Part shown: one piece after another, positions 47,296 to 55,690 of the stretch | Numbering within the stretch: the stretch's first letter is position 1 | Layout: each line of letters begins with the position of its first letter | Assembly: GCA_016191245.1 (NCBI GenBank) | Contig: JACPOY010000030.1 | Span: forward strand, 1 to 64,000 | Source: Gammaproteobacteria bacterium | Lineage (GTDB): Bacteria > Pseudomonadota > Gammaproteobacteria > Berkiellales > Berkiellaceae | Length of the DNA stretch: 64,000 nucleotides | Direction: 5' to 3' | Notes under the pieces: generated by a model | The model's input: only the letters and a program-made list of their open reading frames with translations | Told to the model about the DNA's origin: nothing | Database searches by the model: none | Made by a program: the position numbers and the translations under genes

Positions 47296-47305
47296 GTAAG
47301 AAATT

Positions 47306-48205
47306 ATGTCTAATCATTTTACTAATAAATTAGTGGTAGCAATTTCCTCGCGAGCACTATTTGATTTAGACGAAAGCAATCAAATTTATGAAAAAGAAGG
47401 GATAGAAGCCTACAGAGATTATCAATTAGCTCATGAAAAGGAAATATTACAGCCTGGTTCAGCTTTTGGCTTAGTAAAGAAATTTTTGAAACTCAATGAA
47501 AATCGCGATAACAACAATGCGTTAGTAGAAGTGTTATTGCTTTCAAGAAATACGGCAGATACCGGCTTGCGAATATTTCATTCATTACGCCACTATGGAT
47601 TAGACGTTATACGAGCAGCTTTTGCTGGAGGTAATAGCCCATATGGTTATGCCAAAGCATTTAAAGCGGATTTATTTTTATCATTGAATCCTGATGATGT
47701 GAAACAGGCACTCCATGCAGGATGTGCTGCTGCCACTATTTGGCCTGGTGATAACAATAGTCATGATTCAGCATCACTAAATATTGCCTTTGATGGCGAT
47801 GCGGTCTTGTTTTCAGATGAAGCTGAACGAGTTTATAAAACTAAAGGATTACAAGAATTTAATGAGTCTGAAAAAAACGCAGCTCACTTACCTTTGAACG
47901 CAGGACCTTTTAAAGGTTTTCTCATGGCTTTGCAATCATTACAGCAGCAAGATAATCTTTCTCTTCCTGTACGCACAGCACTGGTTACTGCACGCTCTGC
48001 ACCAGCTCATGAACGCGTTATTCGCACTCTTCGAGGTTGGGGGATCCGCATTGATGAATCTTTATTTTTGGGAGGATTACCTAAAACCGACTTTTTGGCA
48101 GCTTTTAAGGCGGATGTCTTTTTCGATGATCAAAAAATGCATTGTGAAAATGCAAGTAAAAGTGTGACTTCAGGACATGTACCCTATGGGATAGCCAATG
48201 AATAG
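47306..48205 (+). CDS. Cytosolic 5'-nucleotidase family protein
   Basis: 299 residues of the 5-nucleotidase family related to eukaryotic cytosolic 5'-nucleotidase I. Visible marks are VVAISSRALFDLDES (HAD motif I), VEVLLLSRNTADTGLRIF, FAGGNSPYGYAKAFKADLFL, NIAFDGDAVLFSDEAE and the late APAHERVIRTLRGWGIRIDE. It dephosphorylates nucleoside monophosphates. It is ten bases after the helicase with GGTAAG as ribosome site, so it is probably in the same transcript. The family is common in Proteobacteria; substrate preference is unknown. Confidence 0.85.
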   Translation: MSNHFTNKLVVAISSRALFDLDESNQIYEKEGIEAYRDYQLAHEKEILQPGSAFGLVKKFLKLNENRDNNNALVEVLLLSRNTADTGLRIFHSLRHYGLDVIRAAFAGGNSPYGYAKAFKADLFLSLNPDDVKQALHAGCAAATIWPGDNNSHDSASLNIAFDGDAVLFSDEAERVYKTKGLQEFNESEKNAAHLPLNAGPFKGFLMALQSLQQQDNLSLPVRTALVTARSAPAHERVIRTLRGWGIRIDESLFLGGLPKTDFLAAFKADVFFDDQKMHCENASKSVTSGHVPYGIANE

Positions 48206-48208
48206 TAT

Positions 48209-48841
48209 TTAAGATTTTTTTAACGAGTTTTGCAAATAAGAAGCAAGGAGTACCATTATACTTGCCGTAAATCCCCATATTCTTTTGTTTTGGTAATGCA
48301 TTTCAAAATAATGATGCGCAATAGGAGTATCTTTAAAGATTTGCTCATAATTACTTATATTAAAAGCAATATGCAGCGGAATTTCAAAAGCTTCTTCAAC
48401 TTCGTGCTGGCAAGTCGTGAGAGTAATGGGTGGAGTAATCAGTCCAATAAATGGAGTCACCATATAGCCGGTAAAAGAAGGCCACTGTCCCAGCTCACCA
48501 ATAATTTCAATTTGATTCTCTTGTAGTCCTATCTCTTCATGAACTTCTCTCAAAACACAAGCTTTAGCATTTTCATCTTTTTCATCCATTCTGCCACCTG
48601 GGAAACTAATTTGACCTGGATGGTGCTTTAAATGGGAGGTTCGCTCGGTTAATAAAATTGTAGGGGCATCATGATGTTGAATAATAGGGATCAAAACTGA
48701 AGCATGAATCGAATTTTCTTTTTGAGCGGGTATATGAATAGGGAGCTGAGTTGCTAGTTGCCGAAGATCTAGATAAGTCTGAAGCGTTGTTTTGCTGTTT
48801 AACAGTGTTATTAGCTGTTTAACACTTTCATGGGTGTTCAC
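48209..48841 (-). CDS. Nudix hydrolase, CoA pyrophosphatase type
   Basis: 210 residues. The Nudix box reads GGRMDEKDENAKACVLREVH followed by EEIG (GX5EX7REUXEEXG with one extra residue early). The NuCoA-type preceding region is HHPGQISFPGGRMD, and TGYMVTPFIGLI follows it, as in YeaB/NudL proteins. It probably hydrolyses CoA or related dinucleotides. It converges with the 5'-nucleotidase gene, three bases apart. Confidence 0.92.
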   Translation of the reverse strand: MNTHESVKQLITLLNSKTTLQTYLDLRQLATQLPIHIPAQKENSIHASVLIPIIQHHDAPTILLTERTSHLKHHPGQISFPGGRMDEKDENAKACVLREVHEEIGLQENQIEIIGELGQWPSFTGYMVTPFIGLITPPITLTTCQHEVEEAFEIPLHIAFNISNYEQIFKDTPIAHHYFEMHYQNKRIWGFTASIMVLLASYLQNSLKKS

Positions 48842-49120
48842 ACAAAATCCTTTTAGATATTCTAATACACTTAATCATACTATGACCTATACTGACTTGC
48901 TAGGTTCGTCTGCTGTTCCCCATTAATTTTTACTGTGAGAAATTATAACTAATTGATATTTATAATACTTTATAATGCCTAAATAGAATGAATTTATTAA
49001 TCAATAATTTACTCAATAGTGCATATCCTGCAGTCATAAGAGAAGCTACAACAAGAAAATGAGAGTGATAAAGATAAGTTTCCATTCATAAAATAGAAAA
49101 ATTAAATTGTAGAATAAAAT
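48842..49120. other. AT-rich intergenic stretch
   Basis: 279 bases upstream of the Nudix gene and downstream of the Pro-rich gene. Only a 24-codon plus-strand ORF without a convincing ribosome site was seen. No RNA gene, repeat or clear promoter was identified. Confidence 0.4.
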
Positions 49121-49324
49121 TTATTCTCTTGATTTTTTATTGCGTTTCTTATCGGTTTGGGTAGGTTTTTGTGATGGTTCATGAGTAATATTATCAGGGC
49201 TTGGAATAGCACGACCCGGATCTTTATGAGGATCTCGAATGGGATCCCCTTTTTTAGGATCCCTGTCTGGTCGGCTACTCCCAGCTTTAATATTATTGAT
49301 GAGATGATTATTCATCCCAGCCAT
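49121..49324 (-). CDS. Small Asp/Pro/Lys-rich protein overlapping csbD-like gene
   Basis: 67 residues (or 64 from ATG 49315). The composition is low-complexity, with repeated DP(K/R/H) units such as RPDRDPKKGDPIRDPHKDPG and a basic tail KRNKKSRE. It is predicted disordered, with no signal peptide. The start overlaps the end of the CsbD-like gene (GGATGAATAA), suggesting coupled translation. A second Asp/Pro-rich ORF lies at 49609-49860. No family is recognised. Confidence 0.5.
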   Translation of the reverse strand: MAGMNNHLINNIKAGSSRPDRDPKKGDPIRDPHKDPGRAIPSPDNITHEPSQKPTQTDKKRNKKSRE

Positions 49325-49517
49325 TCTTCTTTAAAAAGTTGTCAATTTCTTGTTCAACTTTATCCTTTTGATATCCATATTTCTTTTGCAATAATCCTTG
49401 TAACTCTTGACGAGTTCCATTCATTTTAGCTATTTCATCATCTGTTAAGTTACCCCATTGTTGCTTGAGTTTACCCTTAACTTCTTTCCAATGACCTTGA
49501 ATGATGTCTTTGTTCAT
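49308..49517 (-). CDS. CsbD-like stress protein
   Basis: 69 residues from ATG 49517, preceded by GAGGAG. The CsbD pattern is clear: IIQGHWKEVKGKLKQQWGNL, TDDEIAKMNGTRQELQGLLQ, KKYGYQKDKVEQEIDNFL. These small, helical and abundant general-stress proteins have unknown biochemical function. Here it neighbours the Ku-LigD repair system on the opposite strand, which fits a stationary-phase or stress locus. Confidence 0.9.
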   Translation of the reverse strand: MNKDIIQGHWKEVKGKLKQQWGNLTDDEIAKMNGTRQELQGLLQKKYGYQKDKVEQEIDNFLKKNGWDE

Positions 49518-49608
49518 AAATAATCTCCTCACATTTTAAAATTACAGTGAATTTTATCCTGCTTTTGCTATGCTCCGTTTCAACAACCAAGTATAGACAA
49601 AATATTTT

Positions 49609-49860
49609 CTATTTGTTGTCTTTTAATGGGGGAAATATAGGATCTTTAGGATCACTTGGTAATGGTGGATCAATTGGATCACCTGGTATAGGAGTTGGAT
49701 CCTCAGGATCACCAGGCACTGGTTCTTGAGGAGGAACTGTAGGTCTTTCCGGTTTATTAGGATCTTTTTCAGGATTACCAGGTCCTTGTTTGCCTGGTTC
49801 TTTAACAGGTACTTTAGGTTTCTCAGATCCTACATTTGTTAAATAATCAGTGTATTGCAC
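49609..49860 (-). CDS. Possible small Pro/Asp/Glu-rich protein
   Basis: Up to 83 residues from a GTG without a convincing ribosome site. Nearly the whole protein is a Pro-Asp/Glu repeat: GKQGPGNPEKDPNKPERPTV, GDPEDPTPIPGDPIDPPLP, DPKDPIFPPL. The composition resembles the neighbouring 49121-49324 product, which is the main reason to take it seriously. It is predicted disordered. It may be spurious because GGATCC-rich tracts can create such reading frames. Confidence 0.4.
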   Translation of the reverse strand: MQYTDYLTNVGSEKPKVPVKEPGKQGPGNPEKDPNKPERPTVPPQEPVPGDPEDPTPIPGDPIDPPLPSDPKDPIFPPLKDNK

Positions 49861-49982
49861 AACACAAATCCAAAATTTAAAAACTACTCTAATAATCTAG
49901 ACGATGAAGAGTGAAATTTGCTCTATTTTTCTTATTAGTACTTAAATTTTGTTGACCTACTATAAAAATTCATGGAGGGGCT

Positions 49983-50846
49983 ATGCCACATGCAATTTGG
50001 AAAGGGCATATTTCTTTTGGATTAGTCAATATTCCTGTTGTGCTCTATTCAGCCGAAAAGCCAAATGATCTACATTTTAAACTTCTTGATAGTAAAAATC
50101 TTGCAAAAATCCACTATCAACGAGTGAATGAAGATACTGGTAAGGAAGTTACTTGGGATAATATTGTTAAAGGATATGAATATGATGATGGTCAATATGT
50201 AGTCCTTACTAATGAAGATTTTGATGAAGTGGCCAGTAAAAATTTAAAATTAATTGAAATTGAGGATTTTATTCCTAAAGATTCGATAAGTTTTGTATTT
50301 TTTGAGACGCCATATTATCTATTGCCAGATAAACGCGGTGAAAAAGGATATGTATTGTTACGTGAAATACTTAGTAAAACCAAAAAAATTGGTATTGCAA
50401 GAGTCATGATTCGATCTCGTCAATATTTAGCCGCCATCATTCCCTATGGCGATGCGGTTGTGTTAAATATTATTCGTTATGCTCATGAGTTAAAAAAGCC
50501 CAAAGAATTTGAATTGCCAGATAAAGAAATCGCAAGTTATAAAATTAGTAAAAAAGAAATGGAAATTGCTCAGCAATTAGTAGAATCGATGACGACCTCA
50601 TGGAAACCTGAACATTATAAAGATGAATATCATGATGCGTTGTTAAAATTAATTGATGAAAGAGCGGCTAGTGGCAAACAATCTTCTCATAAAAAGAGCA
50701 AAAAAGTCGCTGTGAAACAAACAAATGTGGTTGATTTTATGGAATTGTTAAAGAAAAGTGTACAGCAGAAAAAGAAAACCGCATCGAAAGATGTAACGCA
50801 TCATGATAAAAAATCACCTACTAAAAAGAAAGGTAAAAAACATTAG
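49983..50846 (+). CDS. ku: Ku protein for non-homologous end joining
   Basis: 287 residues, the usual bacterial Ku length. It starts PHAIWKGHISFGLVNIPVVL, the family's hallmark. VNEDTGKEVTWDNIVKGYEY and FFETPYYLLPDKRGEKGYVL also match. The Lys-rich C-terminal tail (about 240-287) is the extended tail that binds DNA and LigD. It forms a ring dimer on broken ends and recruits LigD. LigD starts eight bases downstream. Confidence 0.97.
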   Translation: MPHAIWKGHISFGLVNIPVVLYSAEKPNDLHFKLLDSKNLAKIHYQRVNEDTGKEVTWDNIVKGYEYDDGQYVVLTNEDFDEVASKNLKLIEIEDFIPKDSISFVFFETPYYLLPDKRGEKGYVLLREILSKTKKIGIARVMIRSRQYLAAIIPYGDAVVLNIIRYAHELKKPKEFELPDKEIASYKISKKEMEIAQQLVESMTTSWKPEHYKDEYHDALLKLIDERAASGKQSSHKKSKKVAVKQTNVVDFMELLKKSVQQKKKTASKDVTHHDKKSPTKKKGKKH

Positions 50847-50854
50847 GTTTTGTT

Positions 50855-53365
50855 ATGAGCATCAAAAAATACAACGAAAAGCGTGATTTTAAAGCTACAA
50901 CGGAACCCCATGGCAAGATAAAAAAAACATCGAAGAAATCAAAAAGATTTGTTATTCAAAAACATGCAGCAAGCCATTTACATTATGATTTTCGCCTGGA
51001 GATAGATGGCGTTTTAAAAAGCTGGGCTATTCCTAAAGGGCCTTGTCTTGATCCTGAAGTAAAAAGATTAGCCGTGCATGTTGAAGATCATCCTATGGAA
51101 TATGGAAATTTTGAAGGAATCATTCCGAAAGGGCAATATGGTGGTGGTACGGTAATGGTGTGGGACAAAGGAACTTGGGAAGAAATTCAAGAACCTAAGA
51201 AAGGATATCGCCAAGGAAATTTAAGTTTTATATTAAAGGGAAAAAAATTAAAAGGAAGATGGAAATTAATTCAAATTAAAAGTGATCCTGAGAATTGGTT
51301 ATTAATGAAAGCTGATGATAAAGAAGCACGTTCCTTAACAGATTATGATATAACAACTAAAAAGCCATTAAGTGTATTATCTGAAAAGTCCATAGATGAA
51401 ATTAAGGAAAGTCCTAAAAAGGCTTGGCGCGTTTCAAAGAGTGGCACCAAAAAGAAAGCGATACCAATAAAAAATAATAAAAAAAATCCCGAGAGAATAG
51501 AAAAAATACTGAGAGGAGAAGAAATTTCAAAAAATACACTTCCTACGAAAGTTTTTCCTCAATTGGCAACATTAGTAGACAAACCACCTAAGAGTGATGA
51601 TTGGCTTCACGAAATTAAATTTGATGGGTATAGATTAATTGCTCATATTGACTCAAAAGTTAAACTTATCACTCGAGGGCAATTAAATTGGACTAAAAAA
51701 TTTCCCAATATACAAGAAGCTCTCAATTCATTGAATTTAAAAGATACTATTGTAGATGGGGAAATAGTTGTTTTAGACAACCAAGGCAAATCCAACTTTC
51801 AATTACTGCAAAATGCTATTTCTAATGGTGAAAATGATTCATTTCATTATTATATTTTCGATATTTTATATTATAATGGATACGATTTGACAGGGCTTGA
51901 ACTTTTGAAAAGAAAAGAAATATTAAAGAAAATCTTGATGCAAAATGATTCACAATATTTGCATTTTAGTGATCATGTTATTGGTAAAGGTAAAGATTTT
52001 TTTGATAACGCTTGTAAATTATCCTTAGAAGGTGTTATTTCAAAAGAAATTCATGGCGCTTATATTGAAAAAAGAACAAAAAACTGGTTAAAAGTAAAAT
52101 GTACTCATAGACAAGAATTTGTGATCGGAGGGTTTACGAAACCTAAGGGCGCAAGACAGTATTTTGGTTCATTATTACTGGGCACGTATTCAGATGGTAA
52201 ATTAGTTTATTGTGGGCATGTCGGAACAGGATTTGATGATGCTACCTTAGATACAATACATAAAATGTTGATTAAGCAACAAACAAAAGAGATGCCATTT
52301 GAAAATAAACCTAAAGAAAGCAATATTGTATCTTGGGTCAAACCTAAAATTGTAATAGAAGTCGAATTTACGGAATGGACACAAGATGGATTATTGAGAC
52401 ATCCCAGTTTTAAAGGTATACGTATGGATAAAGCGTCAAAAGAAGTTAAACGTGAAACAAAAAGGAATATCAAATCATCTGAACGTGTGAAATCCTCTGC
52501 TTTGAATATAAACTTATCCCATCCTGATAAAATAATGTATCCAAAAAAGAAGATTACTAAACTTCAAATAGCAGAATTTTACAAAAATTTTAGTCAATGG
52601 ATTTTGCCTCACTTAATCAATCGTCCGTTGTCTTTGCTACGATGTCCAGAAGGGATAGTGAAAGAATGTTTTTTTCAAAAGCATTTGAATAAAAATGATA
52701 ATAAACAATTAGATTTATTTGAATCCGTAGTCAAGAAGAAAAATAATACTGAAAAATTTATTTATATTAAAAATGTTAAAGGTTTATTAAAATTAGTACA
52801 AATGGGAGTACTTGAAATTCATCCCTGGGGGAGTAAAGTGGATAAGCCTGATAAACCAGATAGAATTACATTTGATTTAGATCCAGCTACCAATGTGAAA
52901 TGGAATAAGGTGGTTGATTGTGTTTTGATGATGAAAAGAGAACTTGAAGAACTGGGTTTGCAATCCTTTGTAAAAACTACAGGCGGCAAGGGGCTGCATA
53001 TCGTTATCCCTATTGAACGCAGATATAGTTGGGATACGGTATTGAATTTTACAAAAGTATTTGTTCAATACATAGTCAATAAATATCCCAAGGAATATAT
53101 TGGCACTATGTCTAAAGAAAAACGTTCTGGAAAAATTTTTATTGATTATTTGCGCAATCATATGGGATCAACGGCCATTGGCGCATACTCTACTAGAGCC
53201 AGAGAAAATGCACCAATTTCAACGCCCATTAGTTGGGAAGAATTATCTGTAAAAGTGAAATCAGATCATTTTACATTGACGAATTTACCGGATCGTTTAG
53301 AAAAATTAAAGGCTGATCCTTGGAAAGATTTTTTTAAATTAAAACAAACTCTTCCTTCACTCTAA
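50855..53365 (+). CDS. ligD: Multifunctional DNA ligase D of bacterial NHEJ
   Basis: 836 residues with domain order phosphoesterase - ligase - polymerase, as in Pseudomonas LigD. The phosphoesterase part (about 30-160) has HAASHLHYDFRLEIDG, HVEDHP and PKGQYGGGTV. The ATP-dependent ligase has the nucleotide-binding motif EIKFDGYRL with Lys255, then VDGEIVVLD and GVISKEIHG. The primase-polymerase part (about 540-836) has Asp674-Leu-Asp676 in TFDLDPA, SFVKTTGGKGLHI and RNHMGSTAIGAYSTRARENA. It processes, fills and seals ends held by Ku. It is co-transcribed with ku. Confidence 0.97.
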   Translation: MSIKKYNEKRDFKATTEPHGKIKKTSKKSKRFVIQKHAASHLHYDFRLEIDGVLKSWAIPKGPCLDPEVKRLAVHVEDHPMEYGNFEGIIPKGQYGGGTVMVWDKGTWEEIQEPKKGYRQGNLSFILKGKKLKGRWKLIQIKSDPENWLLMKADDKEARSLTDYDITTKKPLSVLSEKSIDEIKESPKKAWRVSKSGTKKKAIPIKNNKKNPERIEKILRGEEISKNTLPTKVFPQLATLVDKPPKSDDWLHEIKFDGYRLIAHIDSKVKLITRGQLNWTKKFPNIQEALNSLNLKDTIVDGEIVVLDNQGKSNFQLLQNAISNGENDSFHYYIFDILYYNGYDLTGLELLKRKEILKKILMQNDSQYLHFSDHVIGKGKDFFDNACKLSLEGVISKEIHGAYIEKRTKNWLKVKCTHRQEFVIGGFTKPKGARQYFGSLLLGTYSDGKLVYCGHVGTGFDDATLDTIHKMLIKQQTKEMPFENKPKESNIVSWVKPKIVIEVEFTEWTQDGLLRHPSFKGIRMDKASKEVKRETKRNIKSSERVKSSALNINLSHPDKIMYPKKKITKLQIAEFYKNFSQWILPHLINRPLSLLRCPEGIVKECFFQKHLNKNDNKQLDLFESVVKKKNNTEKFIYIKNVKGLLKLVQMGVLEIHPWGSKVDKPDKPDRITFDLDPATNVKWNKVVDCVLMMKRELEELGLQSFVKTTGGKGLHIVIPIERRYSWDTVLNFTKVFVQYIVNKYPKEYIGTMSKEKRSGKIFIDYLRNHMGSTAIGAYSTRARENAPISTPISWEELSVKVKSDHFTLTNLPDRLEKLKADPWKDFFKLKQTLPSL

Positions 53366-53377
53366 TCGGAGTCTATA

Positions 53378-53659
53378 ATGAAATACTTTTTATCTTCGAT
53401 TTTTATTTTGATTTTGGCTAATAACTGTTTTGCTTCAGGGCGCTATCCCTCTGGTGATGTCACGGAGCCTAATTCCAAAGCAGACGTGGTATGCAAATGT
53501 GATCCGCAAAATGATCCTTGTTGCATCCCCCCTTTAGGTAAGTCTAGTAATAAAACTGTCGAAACGGATAAGACTAAGCGATCCGATACTTCTACTTGTC
53601 AGTGCGATGTAAATAAAGATCCCTGTTGTAAACAAACTGAGGGAACTAAATTAAAATAA
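53378..53659 (+). CDS. Small secreted cysteine-rich protein with duplicated CxCDxxxDPCC motif
   Basis: 93 residues with a clear signal peptide (KYFLSSIFILILANNCFASG, cleavage after FAS or nearby). The mature part has two copies of one motif, CKCDPQNDPCC at about 39-49 and CQCDVNKDPCC at about 74-84, joined by a polar linker. The eight cysteines suggest disulfides or metal binding in the periplasm. CGGAG lies before the ATG, 12 bases after ligD, so it is probably in the Ku-LigD transcript. No family is recognised. Confidence 0.72.
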   Translation: MKYFLSSIFILILANNCFASGRYPSGDVTEPNSKADVVCKCDPQNDPCCIPPLGKSSNKTVETDKTKRSDTSTCQCDVNKDPCCKQTEGTKLK

Positions 53660-53773
53660 ATCGTTTTGATCAAAGTAGGCTAAATTAATTTTTTTATGGC
53701 GGATTACTCAAAATCATTGACATGAACACGAGTGAGTGCGAATATTCACTCACTATCAAGTTTATGAAAATGA

Positions 53774-54049
53774 ATGAGTGGAGCCATGAATACATTCAAA
53801 GTTTCAGAAATACGAACAGACTTAAATAGAGATATTTCAGAGACTCTCGGTGTGATAGGTGCTGTTATTGGGGCTTGTACAGGCGCTACATTGGGCTTTT
53901 TCATTACCGCTCCTCTTGCCGCCTCAGGTGCTTTGCTGATTTCAGCAGGGTTTTTAGGTGCTGGAATTTTTGGTGGCGCTTTTATGGGTAGTTCCATCGT
54001 GTGGGCTACGGGTTGTGCTTTGGGCTATGTAATCAATTATTTTTTCTAG
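53774..54049 (+). CDS. Small glycine-rich membrane protein
   Basis: 91 residues (87 from the internal ATG 53786; neither start has a good ribosome site). Two hydrophobic segments (about 28-50 and 55-88) are packed with Gly and Ala at helix-packing spacing: GVIGAVIGACTGATLGFFIT and SAGFLGAGIFGGAFMGSSIV. This glycine-zipper look is seen in small outer- or inner-membrane stress proteins. No family is recognised. It is unlinked to the operons on either side. Confidence 0.6.
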   Translation: MSGAMNTFKVSEIRTDLNRDISETLGVIGAVIGACTGATLGFFITAPLAASGALLISAGFLGAGIFGGAFMGSSIVWATGCALGYVINYFF

Positions 54050-54141
54050 AGAATCCAATTCTTTATAAAGCCTTTTCTTTATAAGCGAATCACTGTAGAG
54101 ACGAAAGAACCTCGCATAAATATTCACTTATCTTGCATATA

Positions 54142-54169
54142 TTTTCAGCTTGTGTTTAAATCCTATAAT
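54142..54169 (+). promoter_or_regulatory. Possible promoter of the APC permease gene
   Basis: TTTTCA at 54142-54147 and a perfect TATAAT at 54164-54169 with a 16-base spacer, about 53 bases before the permease ATG. The -35 is weak. Confidence 0.45.
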
Positions 54170-54221
54170 CCAAGGGGAAACCTTACAAGCTGAATAACAA
54201 AATTTAAAACAGAGTAGTCTC

Positions 54222-55613
54222 ATGAAGCCATCAAAACGATTTTTAGGCGTTTTTTCGTTAGCCTTGATTAACGTGGCGGCAATTGTTTCATTACGAAACC
54301 TGTCGTTTATGGTTGAATATGGTTTTGGGGCAATTTTATTTTATATTGTTGCTGCTTTGTTATTTTTTATACCCACTGCATTAGTATGTGCTGAACTTGC
54401 AACTGCTTGGCCAGAAGCAATTGGGATCTATGGTTGGGTGGCTCGTGCATTTGGTCCAAGAATTGGATTTTTTGCTCAATGGATGAACTGGATGTTCTCA
54501 ATTGCTTCATTCCCAACAGTACTTACCTTTCTTGCTGCCACCATCGCTTACTTAATCGATCCTACGTTGGCACAAAATAAATATTTTATGTTTTATGCCA
54601 TTGTCGGCATTTTTTGGGTTTTAACCTTACTTAATTTTTTAGGCATGAAAACATCGGCAGCGGTTTCAACTATTGGTGCATTATTCGGAACCGTTATTCC
54701 AGGATTATTAATTATTGTACTTGCTGGTATTTGGCTTTTTCTTGGCAAACCAATTGAACTTGAGATTTCAACCAAAGCTCTAGTGCCTGATCTATCATTG
54801 GGAAATATTGTTTTTTTTGGTGCAGTAGTATTGGGATTAGCAGGCATGGAAATGTCTGCATTTTATGCAAACGAAACCGAAGAGCCAAAAAAAGTCTATC
54901 CAAAAGCGATTTTGCTTTCAACATTATTAATTTTAGGGATCTCTATTTTAGGATCATTGTCGATGGCAATTGTTGTTCCTAAAATTAGTATTGTTTCTGG
55001 TGTGATGCAGGTCTTTAATGTGTTTTTTAATGATTTTGGTTTAGGGTGGGCCGTGAAGCTGATTGCATTTATGGCGATGGTTGGTTCATTTGCTGGCAAT
55101 AATACTTGGATTATTGGGCCCGCCAAGGGGATGCATCATGCACTTGTGACAGGTCCGATGCCAAAGTGGTTATCTAAGAAAAATAAAAAAGATCAGCCCG
55201 TGGCAATTTTGGTTGTGCAAGCAATGGTGGGTACTTTGTTAGCCTTAGCATTTTTTGCTATGCCTTCTGTTGAAACGGCATTTTGGTTAGTAACTGCAAT
55301 TACTACACAATTTGCTATGGCGATGTATATTCTTGTTTTTGCTTCTGCCATCAAACTGCGATTTTCTAAACCTGATGCCGATAGACCTTATAAAATTCCG
55401 GGAGGAAATGTCGGACTTTGCTTAATAGCAGGGGCTGGTATTGTGGTTTGTATTTTGTGTTTTGGATTGGGCTTTGTACCACCAGAGCAATTTAAACATT
55501 CGCTTTCTTTACAACATCTTTTCGTTTTTGAGGGATATTTGATTATAGGATTAATCCTTTTATCCTTGCCTGCCTTATTGTGTAAAACAAAAACCATCAA
55601 TTTAATTAGTTGA
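54222..55613 (+). CDS. APC-superfamily amino acid permease (GadC-like)
   Basis: 463 residues, 12 membrane segments. FSLALINVAAIVSLRNLSFM and FFIPTALVCAELATAWPEAI, followed by GIYGWVARAFGP, match the glutamate:GABA antiporter (GadC/AGT) branch. VLGLAGMEMSAFYANETEEP is the conserved helix-6 region. It imports or exchanges amino acids at the inner membrane. It lacks the long C-terminal plug of E. coli GadC, so acid-resistance function is not implied. A prp gene follows after about 78 bases. Confidence 0.88.
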   Translation: MKPSKRFLGVFSLALINVAAIVSLRNLSFMVEYGFGAILFYIVAALLFFIPTALVCAELATAWPEAIGIYGWVARAFGPRIGFFAQWMNWMFSIASFPTVLTFLAATIAYLIDPTLAQNKYFMFYAIVGIFWVLTLLNFLGMKTSAAVSTIGALFGTVIPGLLIIVLAGIWLFLGKPIELEISTKALVPDLSLGNIVFFGAVVLGLAGMEMSAFYANETEEPKKVYPKAILLSTLLILGISILGSLSMAIVVPKISIVSGVMQVFNVFFNDFGLGWAVKLIAFMAMVGSFAGNNTWIIGPAKGMHHALVTGPMPKWLSKKNKKDQPVAILVVQAMVGTLLALAFFAMPSVETAFWLVTAITTQFAMAMYILVFASAIKLRFSKPDADRPYKIPGGNVGLCLIAGAGIVVCILCFGLGFVPPEQFKHSLSLQHLFVFEGYLIIGLILLSLPALLCKTKTINLIS

Positions 55614-55690
55614 ACAACATTAGAATCTATTCTCGTGGTTGTGTTCTTCCCTCCAGTATAGAATGAGGGTTAAAGAAGGAGACTTTTAGA

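Noticed and set aside
48988..49062. 24-codon plus-strand ORF in the AT-rich gap before the Pro-rich gene
   Set aside because: No ribosome site, no conservation evidence, composition expected by chance.
49609..49760. GGATC-rich tract considered as a tandem repeat or CRISPR-like array
   Set aside because: No regular unit length or unique spacers; it is the DNA form of a Pro/Asp-rich reading frame.
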